A DNA stretch of 13,680 bases, taken from assembly GCA_016928455.1 (NCBI GenBank), contig JAFGKP010000060.1, positions 1-13,680 on the forward strand. Reading direction: 5' to 3'. The position numbers and the translations under genes are program-made. The notes under the pieces were generated by a model. It saw only the letters and a list, made by a program, of their open reading frames with translations, had not been told where the DNA came from and did not search any database. Source of the DNA: Methanomicrobia archaeon. Lineage in GTDB: Archaea; Halobacteriota; Syntropharchaeia; Alkanophagales; Methanospirareceae. Positions 6,422-13,680 of this stretch are shown here, in pieces (position 1 is the stretch's first letter; each line of letters opens with the position of its first letter).

Positions 6422-7825
6422 CTAAGCGCTCTCCAGTGCTTTCTTTGCTGCGTCTACCGTTACGTCCTCCAGTTGCGCAACCGACGGGTCGAAGCTCCGC
6501 TCCATGTTCCGCAGTTCCGCTGCGGTCAGCCCAGCTCGAATCGCGACCTCGAACTCATTTACCCGTTCGGCAACGCAGACTTCACCCACCATCTGCGCGC
6601 CCAGCAAGCGCAGGGTAAAGGCGTCGAAGATCAATTTCATGGTCATCGAGGTCGCACCGGGGAAGTATCGCGCCTTGACGAGCTTCGTCGCCTTGCCGCT
6701 GATCGTCTTTAATCCCGCGCGGGTTGCTGCATCGGTGGTCAGACCCACAGAGCCTATCAGAAGCCCGCAGCCAATATCCGCGACCGTCGGGCTGAGGCAG
6801 TACTCACAGGTAGAGTACAAACGAGGTTGGCTCAGGATATCGCTCAGGATGTTGTCACCGATGACCCGCGCCTGAACGACCGCAGTCGAGGCCATTTGAT
6901 TCAATTTCGGACGATGGGTGATGCCATCAACGACTTCAACACAGTCACCAAGCGCGTACACCTCGGTCAACGAACGCCGTCCTCGCTTCACGTGCATCGC
7001 GCGATCAGTAACGATTCCGCCCGTTTCGCCGATCGCTATTCCAGCAGCCTTCGCGAGATCCGTCTCGGGCAGCATCCACTTGCCAATGATCACGATCTCG
7101 GCCGGGATCTCCTCTTTATCAGCCGCCGTCTCACCGATCACAACCGACTTCACCCAGTCAGCCTTGCCCTTTATCGCTGTTATCTCGCGCCGATCGAGAA
7201 TGAACCGCATCCCGTCCTTCTCCAGACGCTCCTTGATGATATCGCCTATATCAGGATCCAGGCTCGAGGGTAATAACGACGGCGGTCCGCCGAGAATAGT
7301 GGTCTTGATGCCCCGTTCCGCAAACGCAACTGCCGATTGCAAGCCGATAATCCCGCGACCGCGGACAAAAGCATGCTGCACGTTACGGGTCTTCAACGCC
7401 TCTTCTATCTTGCATGCATCATTCTCATCATTGAACGTGAACACACCGTCAAGCGTCGTCTCTTTCACCGACTGCTTCCGCCCCGTTGCGATAACGAGGT
7501 AATCATAGTTCAGATTTTCGCCAGCCTTCAATTCCACGCTCTTCGCATCCAGATTGAGCTTCGTTACCTCGCTCTCGCTTCTGAAATCAATGCCTTGCTC
7601 GAGGTAGAATCCGGGCTTCTGGATCTCCGTTCGCTCCAGTTCGTACCAGCCGCGCAAGGCAAAGGGCAGACCACAGGTGGAGATCCAGCCGCTCTTCTCA
7701 CGCTTGATTAAGGTTATATGGAGCCCACCCGGCACCTTGTCCTTATCCGCGAATAAGTTCCGCAAGACGAATATTCCCGCAACGCCACCACCAACAATCA
7801 CAACTTCCCTCGGTTCCTTTGGCAT
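6422..7825 (-). CDS. FAD-dependent NAD(P)H oxidoreductase of the NADH oxidase/CoA-disulfide reductase-like family
   Basis: 467 aa, two-dinucleotide-binding fold. FAD motif VVIVGGGVAGIF at 8-19; single redox Cys in WISTCGLPF at 47-55 (C51), the position of the CoA-disulfide reductase/NADH oxidase cysteine; ATG motif VIATGRKQ at 111-118; NAD(P) motif VRGRGIIGLQSA at 154-165; second FAD motif VYALGDCVEV at 289-298; dimerisation-type C-terminal domain from about 340. Members reduce CoA disulfide, oxygen, persulfide or polysulfide at NAD(P)H cost; which applies is not decidable here. Unusual: CEYC at 340-343 plus Cys353 at the start of the C-terminal domain, where relatives usually show a Gly-rich stretch without this cluster. 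AAAAGGAG lies 12 nt before the ATG. It has its own promoter with a palindrome at 7867-7880 and a T-run terminator, so it is probably a single-gene unit. Confidence 0.85.
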   Translation of the reverse strand: MPKEPREVVIVGGGVAGIFVLRNLFADKDKVPGGLHITLIKREKSGWISTCGLPFALRGWYELERTEIQKPGFYLEQGIDFRSESEVTKLNLDAKSVELKAGENLNYDYLVIATGRKQSVKETTLDGVFTFNDENDACKIEEALKTRNVQHAFVRGRGIIGLQSAVAFAERGIKTTILGGPPSLLPSSLDPDIGDIIKERLEKDGMRFILDRREITAIKGKADWVKSVVIGETAADKEEIPAEIVIIGKWMLPETDLAKAAGIAIGETGGIVTDRAMHVKRGRRSLTEVYALGDCVEVVDGITHRPKLNQMASTAVVQARVIGDNILSDILSQPRLYSTCEYCLSPTVADIGCGLLIGSVGLTTDAATRAGLKTISGKATKLVKARYFPGATSMTMKLIFDAFTLRLLGAQMVGEVCVAERVNEFEVAIRAGLTAAELRNMERSFDPSVAQLEDVTVDAAKKALESA

Positions 7826-7866
7826 TTTGCATCCCTACTCCTTTTCCAGTATTTAGAGTGTTACAC

Positions 7867-7894
7867 GAGCATTATTGCTCATCGTATAAATATT
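7867..7894. promoter_or_regulatory. TATA box plus 14-bp dyad between oxidoreductase and shikimate kinase
   Basis: TATAAATATT at 7885-7894 reads AATATTTATA on the minus strand and predicts oxidoreductase transcription from near 7863, a leader of about 37 nt. The dyad GAGCA-TTAT-TGCTC at 7867-7880 falls exactly between that TATA box and the predicted start, the classic place for a repressor operator. The same TATA could serve the plus strand from about 7915, leaving shikimate kinase a leader of about 130 nt. Confidence 0.5.
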
Positions 7895-7947
7895 TTCCGC
7901 TTTTGCCTGCCTGCGCACGTGGTGACCCTTAATACCGAACGAGCGAC

Positions 7948-7968
7948 GAGGGGGAGAGACTTATGTAA
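7948..7968 (+). promoter_or_regulatory. Strong Shine-Dalgarno followed by ATG-TAA in the shikimate kinase leader
   Basis: GAGGGGGAGAG (7948-7958) sits 4 nt before ATG at 7963, which is followed directly by TAA at 7966. This is a better ribosome site than that of the real gene 83 bp later and would produce only an initiation-stop event. It may be chance, a decayed start, or a translation-control element. Confidence 0.3.
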
Positions 7969-8045
7969 TCAGCGCCTTTTATCCCTACGATGTTCACGTG
8001 GACGACAGCACAAAAACCTGTACCGTAACGGGGCAGTAGGAAAAG

Positions 8046-8951
8046 ATGGCCGCCGCGAGTTGTGGAAAGGGGTATGGACGCGCCAGTGGCGCGGGCACGA
8101 TCATCAATGCCATTGCGACTCTGAGAGGCGCGGCCTTCGGGATCGAGCTCTGGACTGAGGCTGAGGTGGAACTGGGCGCAGACCTGAAGGTCATACGGGG
8201 AGAGATCGTGCACGGCGGAGAAGATGAACCGCCGGGAGATACCCGATTAATTGAGCGGTGTGTGGAGCTCGTGCTGCGGAAGTTCGATGTACCGCTCGGC
8301 GCGTACGTAAAGACGCGCAGTGAGATACCGATTGGGAGCGGTTTAAAGAGCAGCAGTGCAGCGGCAAATGCTACCGTGGCTGCGACCCTGAATGCGATCG
8401 GAGCCGAAGTGAACACTCGAGCAGGCGCTCTGGAGGCAATTGAGATCGGGGTTGATGCTGCGCTCGAGGTGGGCGTCTCCATAACGGGCGCGTTTGATGA
8501 CGCCTGCGCCTCCGCACTCGGTGGCATTGTCATCACCAACAACGAGAAGCGCGTGCTGATGCAGCGAGTCGAGAAAGATGCAGCAGTTCTCATCTTTGTG
8601 CCACGGGCGCGAGCGTTCACCGCAGATACCAATGTGCTGCGATCAAAGGTGATCGCGCCGTGGATCGGTCGTGCGCATGAATGGGCGCTGGAAGGCCGGT
8701 TCGATGAAGCGATGACCTTAAACGGATTCCTGTATTGTGCGGCACTCGGGTTCGACCCTGAGCCGATGCTCAGAGCGCTGGAATGCGGCGTTGCGGGCGT
8801 GAGCCTCTCTGGAACGGGACCGTCGTTCGTCGCCGTGCTGAACGAGCATGAGGAGCTCGAGGCGCGAGTCCGAGAAGCGTGGCAGAGCATGGAACTCGAG
8901 GGGGCGATACTAAAGCGGCGTATTCAGAACGCGCCGTCCTTTTACTGGTAG
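8046..8951 (+). CDS. aroK: Archaeal shikimate kinase, GHMP-kinase superfamily
   Basis: 301 aa. It phosphorylates shikimate at the 3-position with ATP (step five of the chorismate pathway) using the GHMP fold, unrelated to bacterial AroK/AroL. Signature: GAGTIINAIATLRGAAFGIE at 15-34; ATP loop IPIGSGLKSSSAAANA at 94-109; TGAFDDACASALGGI at 147-161; C-terminal GVSLSGTGPSFVAV at 251-264. This set distinguishes the archaeal shikimate kinase from homoserine and mevalonate kinases. The ATG at 8046 follows TAGGAAAAG, a short purine-rich site, and an in-frame TAG at 8037 blocks any longer form. The first 8 or so residues (MAAASCGK) extend a little beyond where archaeal relatives start. No chorismate mutase gene follows; the next gene is an aminotransferase 74 bp away. 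Confidence 0.92.
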   Translation: MAAASCGKGYGRASGAGTIINAIATLRGAAFGIELWTEAEVELGADLKVIRGEIVHGGEDEPPGDTRLIERCVELVLRKFDVPLGAYVKTRSEIPIGSGLKSSSAAANATVAATLNAIGAEVNTRAGALEAIEIGVDAALEVGVSITGAFDDACASALGGIVITNNEKRVLMQRVEKDAAVLIFVPRARAFTADTNVLRSKVIAPWIGRAHEWALEGRFDEAMTLNGFLYCAALGFDPEPMLRALECGVAGVSLSGTGPSFVAVLNEHEELEARVREAWQSMELEGAILKRRIQNAPSFYW

Positions 8952-8960
8952 CTGCAGAGG

Positions 8961-8968
8961 CTTTTAAG
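8961..8968 (+). promoter_or_regulatory. Weak TATA-like element for the aminotransferase
   Basis: CTTTTAAG would place the transcription start near 8990, about 35 nt before ATG 9026. GAAAAGCG occurs twice downstream of it (8970-8977 and 8985-8992). Read-through from shikimate kinase is equally possible. Confidence 0.25.
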
Positions 8969-9025
8969 TGAAAAGCGATTATTAGAAAAGCGGCGATGCG
9001 ATAAGACTGAACGGGGGAGATACTG

Positions 9026-9958
9026 ATGGTAGAGGCCTTTACCGGTGAGGGGAAAATTTGGCTGAACGGTACGCTCGTCGAGTGGAAGGACGCGAAGGTG
9101 CATGTGCTCGTCCATGGGTTACACTACGGCTCGGGCGTCTTTGAAGGGATTCGGTGTTACGCGACGGATAAGGGGGCGTTCATCTTCAGGCTGAAGGAGC
9201 ATCTTGATCGGATGTATCGGTCTGCAGCGGCCTACCAGATGGAGATCCCGTACACCAGGGACGAAATGAGCGATGCGATCAAGGCGACGATCCGGATCAA
9301 CAAGCTTGACGCGTGCTACATCCGTCCGATCGCGTTCTTCGGCTATCATCATCTGGGATTGAATCCGACAGGCTGTCCGGTGGATTGTGCCGTCGCGGTT
9401 TGGCCATGGGGTGCATACTTGGGGGAAGAGGCTGCGGAAGGTGGAATCCGCTGCACCATCTCACCCTGGCGCCGAATAGACCCGAGTACCTTGCCGGTCA
9501 CCGTAAAGGCCGTAGGCCACTATCTCAATTCAATTTTAGCCTCCCTGGACGCCAAGGCGCGGGGCTTTGGAGAGGCGATACTGCTCGATACCAGGGGTTA
9601 TGTCGCCGAAGGCCCGGGTGAGAACATATTCATCGTGAACGGAGGCATCATATACACGCCGGAAGCGAAATCCTCGATCTTACCCGGGATCACACGAGCT
9701 TCCGTGATGGAACTCGCGCGCGATCTGGGCTATACGATCGTGGAAAAACGGATAACGAAAGAAGAGCTCTGTACTGCCGACGAGGCCTTCTTCACCGGGA
9801 CTGCCGCCGAGATGGCGCCGATACGCGAAATTGATGGCGTTTTGATCGGCGGAGGCGGAAAAGGAGCGGTCACGAGCGCGCTCCAGAAGAAGTTCTTCGC
9901 GGTACTCAATGCACGCGAGCAAAAGTACATGAAATGGCTCGAGCCCGTTTATAAATAA
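9026..9958 (+). CDS. ilvE: Branched-chain amino acid aminotransferase (class IV PLP)
   Basis: 310 aa, usual length for IlvE. Transfers amino groups between glutamate and the 2-oxo acids of valine, leucine and isoleucine in the cytoplasm. Motifs: VHGLHYGSGVFEGIRCY at 29-45; Lys161 in TVKAVGHYLNSILASLDAKA, the PLP Schiff-base lysine; ILLDTRGYVAEGPGENIFIV at 185-204; FFTGTAAEMAPIREIDG at 255-271, which binds the cofactor phosphate. The motif has GHY where GNY is the common form. The N-terminal EGIRCY block favours IlvE over D-amino acid transaminase or aminodeoxychorismate lyase. GGGGGAG at 9013-9019 lies 6 nt before the ATG, one of the strongest ribosome sites in the window. It follows shikimate kinase on the same strand and may be in one unit with it. 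Confidence 0.93.
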   Translation: MVEAFTGEGKIWLNGTLVEWKDAKVHVLVHGLHYGSGVFEGIRCYATDKGAFIFRLKEHLDRMYRSAAAYQMEIPYTRDEMSDAIKATIRINKLDACYIRPIAFFGYHHLGLNPTGCPVDCAVAVWPWGAYLGEEAAEGGIRCTISPWRRIDPSTLPVTVKAVGHYLNSILASLDAKARGFGEAILLDTRGYVAEGPGENIFIVNGGIIYTPEAKSSILPGITRASVMELARDLGYTIVEKRITKEELCTADEAFFTGTAAEMAPIREIDGVLIGGGGKGAVTSALQKKFFAVLNAREQKYMKWLEPVYK

Positions 9959-9970
9959 GGCGCCGTACTG

Positions 9971-10001
9971 AGTGCCTTCGGCAGCGGGCCGTTACTCGGC
10001 A
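9971..10001 (+). terminator. GC-rich small hairpins after the aminotransferase
   Basis: TGCC-TTC-GGCA at 9973-9983 and GCCG-TTACT-CGGC at 9988-10000 are short stems within about 45 nt of the aminotransferase stop. No T tract follows, so the terminator call is tentative. Confidence 0.2.
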
Positions 10002-10048
10002 GACGAAAGCTCAATCGCTATTTACACCTATGACTAGAAAGCAATAGA

Positions 10049-12811
10049 ATGAGCGGCGCGATGAAATCCGGTTCCAAAGTGGGGGCAGAGACTGCGTGGC
10101 ACCTGCAGGAGTCAACAGAGGTTCTTCAGGCGTTTCAGAGCTCGGTTTCAGGACTCGATACGGCCGAGGTAGAACGGCGCCAGGTGCAGTTTGGACCAAA
10201 CGAGCTCACCGAAGAGGTGCCGCTTTCTGTTCCAAAGCTCTTCCTTGCTCAGTTCAAAAACGCGCTTATCCTCATACTGCTCGCGGCGACAATTATTTCC
10301 GCGGCGATCGGAAACCTTGTGGACTCCGTAGTGATCGCGGCAGCTGTCCTGCTCTGTGTCATCCTGGGCTTTATCTTCGAGTATCGCGCGGAGAAGGCGA
10401 TCAAGCGCTTACGAGAACTCGCCGCCCCCACCGCTGCGGTGATCCGTGCAGGCACCGAGGAGAAGATAAGCACGGGTGACATCGTGCCTGGTGATATTCT
10501 GTTACTCCGGCCGGGTAACCGCGTGCCAGCGGATGCACGTCTCATCGAAAGCAAGAAGCTCACAGTAGACGAGTCGCCCCTGACCGGTGAGTCCCTTCCC
10601 GTGAGTAAAGACACCGCGGCACTGACGATGGAGAACGTGAACCTTGCAGACCGGAGCAATATGGTCTATTCGGGCACCACCATCCTGGAAGGCCGAGGGC
10701 GGGGCGTGGTTACCGCAACCGGCATGCAAACGGAGTTCGGAAAGATTGCAGGGATGCTCGCTTCCGAGCCTGAAGTGGAAACCCCACTCAAACGACGGAT
10801 TAACGAGATCGGACGGTGGTTGAGCATCGCGTACGTGATTATCTGCGTAGCTATTATGGCGGTCGGTGTGCTGCGAGGCTACGAGTTCTTAGTAATGCTC
10901 ATCTGGGGGATCAGCCTGGCAGTCGCGATCGTACCCGAGACCTTGCCACTCATCATCACCGGAACGCTCGCGGTAGGAGTGCAGCGAATGGCACGGAAGA
11001 AGGCGATCGTCCGTAAATTACCGGCTGTCGAGACCCTGGGCTGCATCACCACTATCTGCGCGGATAAAACCGGAACGCTGACAAAGAACGAGATGACCGT
11101 TCGCACCCTGTATGCCGACGGGCAGATGATCGAGGTTACCGGTCTGGGTTATGAGCCGAACGGCGAATTCCTGAACCCGCAGACCGGCGAGCAGGTAGAT
11201 CTTGCCACGAGTACTCCGCTGCAGATGGCCTTGCAGATCGCGGCGCTCTGCAATGACAGTGATATTCAGACGGGAGATGCGGGTTATAAGATCAATGGCG
11301 ATCCCACCGAAGGTGCACTGGTAGTCGCAGCCCGGAAGGCAGGCTTCGAGAAGCAGGAACTGGAGCAGCGGTATCCGCGTGAGGGTGAAATCCCCTTTGA
11401 ACGCGAGCGGAAGCGAATGACGACCATTCATCGTGACACGGAAACCGGGAAGATAGTGGCGTACGTCAAGGGCATCCCAGAAGCACTATTACAGCTCTCG
11501 AACCGCGTCTACCGCGAGGTCAACGGCGAGATCAGGCAAGAGCACCTGAGCGCGGAAGAGCGAAACGAGATAATAACGCTGAGCGATGAGCTCGCCTCAC
11601 GTGCCTATCGGCTCATTGGCGTGGCATATCGCGAAGTGACGGAAGATGAAGCGGAGCAGCTCACGCCTGAAGCGATGGAACAGAACCTCATCTTCGTTGG
11701 ACTCCTGGGTATGACTGATCCACCGCGGGATGAGGTGAAGGACGCGATCGCAGACTGTAAACGTGCAGGTATCGTCCCTATCATGATCACCGGTGACCAT
11801 AAACTCACCGCAGTCGCAATCGCAAAGGAGCTTGGTATCGTCCCGGGATCCGTTGAGGACGATCAGGTACTGACCGGTGCGGAGCTGGATCAGTTGAGTG
11901 ACGCGGAGTTTGAGCGCGTCGCGAATACCGTACGCGTCTACTCGCGCGTCTCGCCCGAGCACAAATTGAGGATCGTCGAGGTCTTGAAGCGGAATGGAGC
12001 GGTGGTTGCGATGACGGGCGATGGGATCAATGACGCACCGGCGTTGAAACGGAGTGACGCGGGTATCGCCATGAACTCCGGAACCGACGTGGCGAAGGAG
12101 GCCGCGGATCTGGTGCTGACGGACAATAATTTCGCCACGATCGTGGCGGCGATCCACGAAGGCCGCGCCATTTACGATAACGTCAAGAAATATCTCACCT
12201 ACATCCTCTCGTACGGCGTCGCGGAGGTATGCCTGCTTGCGGGCGCGTTCTTCTACGGGCTCCCGTTTCCGTTGATCGCGATCCAGATCCTCTGGGCGAA
12301 TATCGTCATCGAAGACTTACCGGCGATGGGGCTGGGGGTCGACCCCCCTGATCCTGATATCATGGACCGGCCGCCGAGAGACCCTAATGAACGGGTCTTC
12401 ACCGGAAGCATGCTCAAGATGCTCGCACTCATGTCCGCAGTGATTGTCATCGGCTGCCTCGGTATCTTTCTCCACTATCTGCCCCGCTCAGCGCTCTCGA
12501 AGGCGCAAACGATGGTCTTCGCGACCTTTATCCTTTACGAATTGATCAACGCCTTCAATTGCCGCTCTGCTCGGCTTTCCCTCTTCCGGGTCGGGATACT
12601 CTCAAACAGATGGCTGATTCTTGGCGTGATCGGGTCACTCCTGCTCCTGCTCTTCGCAGTCCAGCTCCCGGTCATCGCGCAATTCTTCCACTCAGCCCCA
12701 CTATCGGGTCGTGAATGGGGACTGGCACTCGGTACGAGTATCTCGATCTTCATTATCGTAGAGCTCTATAAAGCGGTGAAAGCGCGAAGAGCGCAAATAG
12801 GGGCTGCATAA
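10049..12811 (+). CDS. P-type cation-transporting ATPase, P2 (Ca2+/Na+/Mg2+-like) subgroup, ion uncertain
   Basis: 920 aa with full P2-type layout: N-terminal cation-ATPase domain (about 15-85), M1-M2, actuator domain with LTGES at 178-182, M3-M4 containing AIVPETLP at 293-300, phosphorylation site DKTGTLT with D339, nucleotide domain with KGIPE at 474-478, hinge TGDGINDAP at 656-664, then M5-M10. Compared with SERCA, counterparts of E309 (E297), E771 (E726), N796 (N751) and E908 (E831) are kept, but N768 is Gly723, T799 is Ile754 and D800 is Glu755 (NIVIED). PETLP replaces PEGLP and recalls PEMLP of Mg2+ pumps, while PAMGLG after M6 recalls fungal ENA-type Na+ pumps. The ion cannot be assigned. 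There is no CPx motif or heavy-metal domain. The start lacks a clear Shine-Dalgarno; ATG 10061 is an alternative. The 3' end is only 14 bp from a convergent gene. Confidence 0.9.
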   Translation: MSGAMKSGSKVGAETAWHLQESTEVLQAFQSSVSGLDTAEVERRQVQFGPNELTEEVPLSVPKLFLAQFKNALILILLAATIISAAIGNLVDSVVIAAAVLLCVILGFIFEYRAEKAIKRLRELAAPTAAVIRAGTEEKISTGDIVPGDILLLRPGNRVPADARLIESKKLTVDESPLTGESLPVSKDTAALTMENVNLADRSNMVYSGTTILEGRGRGVVTATGMQTEFGKIAGMLASEPEVETPLKRRINEIGRWLSIAYVIICVAIMAVGVLRGYEFLVMLIWGISLAVAIVPETLPLIITGTLAVGVQRMARKKAIVRKLPAVETLGCITTICADKTGTLTKNEMTVRTLYADGQMIEVTGLGYEPNGEFLNPQTGEQVDLATSTPLQMALQIAALCNDSDIQTGDAGYKINGDPTEGALVVAARKAGFEKQELEQRYPREGEIPFERERKRMTTIHRDTETGKIVAYVKGIPEALLQLSNRVYREVNGEIRQEHLSAEERNEIITLSDELASRAYRLIGVAYREVTEDEAEQLTPEAMEQNLIFVGLLGMTDPPRDEVKDAIADCKRAGIVPIMITGDHKLTAVAIAKELGIVPGSVEDDQVLTGAELDQLSDAEFERVANTVRVYSRVSPEHKLRIVEVLKRNGAVVAMTGDGINDAPALKRSDAGIAMNSGTDVAKEAADLVLTDNNFATIVAAIHEGRAIYDNVKKYLTYILSYGVAEVCLLAGAFFYGLPFPLIAIQILWANIVIEDLPAMGLGVDPPDPDIMDRPPRDPNERVFTGSMLKMLALMSAVIVIGCLGIFLHYLPRSALSKAQTMVFATFILYELINAFNCRSARLSLFRVGILSNRWLILGVIGSLLLLLFAVQLPVIAQFFHSAPLSGREWGLALGTSISIFIIVELYKAVKARRAQIGAA

Positions 12812-12825
12812 TCCACCGCTGCAGA

Positions 12826-13680
12826 TCATCGAATGCAATCCACGATCTCTTCTCCTTCGATCACCGCATTCTGCTGGATGATACTGTTGTGGAGTATAGT
12901 ATCAGCCAGCGTCGCCCCGGGAAGCACAACTGAGCGGTAGAGCTTGCTCTTGCGCAGCGTTGCTCGGCTACCAATGACCGCGGGCCCGCGCACGACCGAC
13001 GTATCAACCCGCGCGTGCTCGCCGATTGCCACGGTGCCCTGGATATCGCAATCTTCAATTTCCGCGGTATCTGCACACCGAAAGTCACCCTTCTCCAGTA
13101 TCCACCTGCTCGCCGCCAGATAGCCGTCGAGGTTGCCCACATCGGCCCAGAAGCCCTTAACGACGCACCCGTAAACCTCGCCGCGCGCGACGAGCCGGGG
13201 GAAGAGGTCCTTGGAGAAATCGAACGCACGGCCAGCAGGTACGAGCCCGAGTGCCTCGGGCTCCAGGATGTACAGGCCGGTGTTCGCGAGGTTCGAGAAG
13301 CACTCGCCCGGCGCGGGCTTCTCCTTGAACTGCCTGATCTTACCGGTCGCATCATCGAGCTTCGCAATCCCGAAGAGGCACGGATCCGGCACGGGCAGCA
13401 GGGCAATGGTCACCAATCCCCCGTGCTCATCGTGAAACCGCAGCACATTCCGCAGGTCTATTTCCGTAATGTTATCGCCTTGAATGACCAGCATCCGCTC
13501 GCTGATTGCCGCGTTCTTCACCGAGCCCGCAGTTCCTAACGGCGAAGGCTCCTCGGGATATGCAATCTTCAAATCAGCTCTACGCCGGGTGAGGTACTCG
13601 ATCGTCTGCTCGCGCAGGTAATTCGTGGTGATGACGATATCCTTCAAGCCGTAGCCCACAAGGTAATCGAGGATATAATC
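12826..13680 (-). CDS. NDP-sugar nucleotidyltransferase with left-handed beta-helix tail, N-terminus outside the window
   Basis: 284 residues are visible and the frame stays open to the window edge (DYILDYLVGYGLKDIVITTNYL), so a GTG at 13659 is not the start; roughly 30-40 residues with the GGxGTRL nucleotide-binding motif should lie beyond. Seen: GTAGSVKNA at the usual activation loop, LVIQGDNITEIDL with the metal-binding GD, FKEKP, NTGLYILEPEAL, FDFSKDLFPRLV and GFWADVGNLDGYLAA. These are the landmarks of mannose-1-phosphate guanylyltransferase/glucose-1-phosphate thymidylyltransferase-like enzymes. The last 80 or so residues are hexapeptide-repeat-like (VAIGEHARVDTSVVRGPAVI, then VVLPGATLADTILHNSII), a left-handed beta helix. 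Sugar and nucleotide specificity cannot be told. It probably feeds glycan or exopolysaccharide synthesis. Confidence 0.9.
   Translation of the reverse strand, partial: DYILDYLVGYGLKDIVITTNYLREQTIEYLTRRRADLKIAYPEEPSPLGTAGSVKNAAISERMLVIQGDNITEIDLRNVLRFHDEHGGLVTIALLPVPDPCLFGIAKLDDATGKIRQFKEKPAPGECFSNLANTGLYILEPEALGLVPAGRAFDFSKDLFPRLVARGEVYGCVVKGFWADVGNLDGYLAASRWILEKGDFRCADTAEIEDCDIQGTVAIGEHARVDTSVVRGPAVIGSRATLRKSKLYRSVVLPGATLADTILHNSIIQQNAVIEGEEIVDCIR

Noticed and set aside
6233..6712. Plus-strand frame from the end of the DHPS-related gene through the intergenic gap into the oxidoreductase region
   Set aside because: Most of it is antisense to the oxidoreductase, and the gap portion has no ribosome site or convincing protein character.
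7926..8045. In-frame extension of shikimate kinase through TAG at 8037, as would occur with pyrrolysine readthrough
   Set aside because: No upstream ATG in that frame, and homology to archaeal shikimate kinases begins only after the ATG at 8046. An ordinary start is the simpler reading.
7994..8890. 298-codon open frame on the minus strand opposite shikimate kinase
   Set aside because: A Ser/Ala/Pro-rich translation typical of the antisense of a GC-rich gene, while the plus strand encodes clear GHMP-kinase motifs.
11597..12157. 186-codon open frame antisense to the P-type ATPase
   Set aside because: Lies across the phosphorylation/hinge domain of an intact ATPase. The predicted protein has an unnatural composition and no recognisable motif.
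1..13680. CRISPR arrays, insertion sequences, integrases, tRNA or rRNA genes
   Set aside because: No regularly spaced repeats, transposase motifs, terminal inverted repeats or cloverleaf sequences were recognised; the window reads as ordinary core chromosome.

Overview
The window is archaeal chromosome with no sign of mobile DNA. It carries a transcription factor B (TFB), the C-terminal end of what looks like the archaeal oligosaccharyltransferase AglB, a GHMP-type (archaeal) shikimate kinase, an Lrp/AsnC regulator and a dihydropteroate-synthase-related protein of the kind found mainly in methanogens and their relatives. TATA boxes stand at archaeal distances from starts, and the SD signals are mixed (strong, weak or absent). 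Together these suggest a euryarchaeote of the methanogen/anaerobic methane- or alkane-oxidiser/Archaeoglobus sphere. The exact lineage cannot be fixed from sequence reading alone.

Layout. 1-348: end of an AglB-like gene, cut by the left edge. 349-628: intergenic, with a hairpin, a perfect palindrome, a TATA box and a leader holding an 18-nt direct repeat ahead of TFB (629-1534). 1633-2142: stand-alone IMP-cyclohydrolase-like (PurH N-terminal domain) gene. 2227-4110 (minus): GTP-type PEP carboxykinase. It is divergent from an Lrp/AsnC regulator (4219-4698), with one symmetric TATA box between them, and the regulator is followed closely by the DHPS-related protein (4723-6249). 6422-7825 (minus): FAD/NAD(P) disulfide-oxidoreductase-family enzyme, divergent from shikimate kinase (8046-8951), which is followed by branched-chain aminotransferase (9026-9958). 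10049-12811: large P-type cation ATPase. 12826-13680 (minus): NDP-sugar nucleotidyltransferase, cut by the right edge.

How the genes fit together. Most are central metabolism: gluconeogenesis (PEPCK), purine, aromatic and branched-chain amino acid synthesis, and probably pterin/C1-carrier chemistry. There is also basal transcription (TFB), ion transport and surface glycosylation (AglB-like end and sugar nucleotidyltransferase). The genes are mostly single units or pairs with their own promoters rather than one long operon.

No CRISPR array, insertion sequence, defence island or tRNA/rRNA gene was seen. The points most worth a second look are: the TFB whose B-linker region appears about 20 residues short, together with its elaborate upstream region; the palindromic promoter shared by PEPCK and the Lrp regulator; the PurH-domain protein lacking the family's catalytic Tyr; the oxidoreductase with an extra Cys cluster; and the P-type ATPase whose ion-site residues do not match a standard Ca2+ pump.
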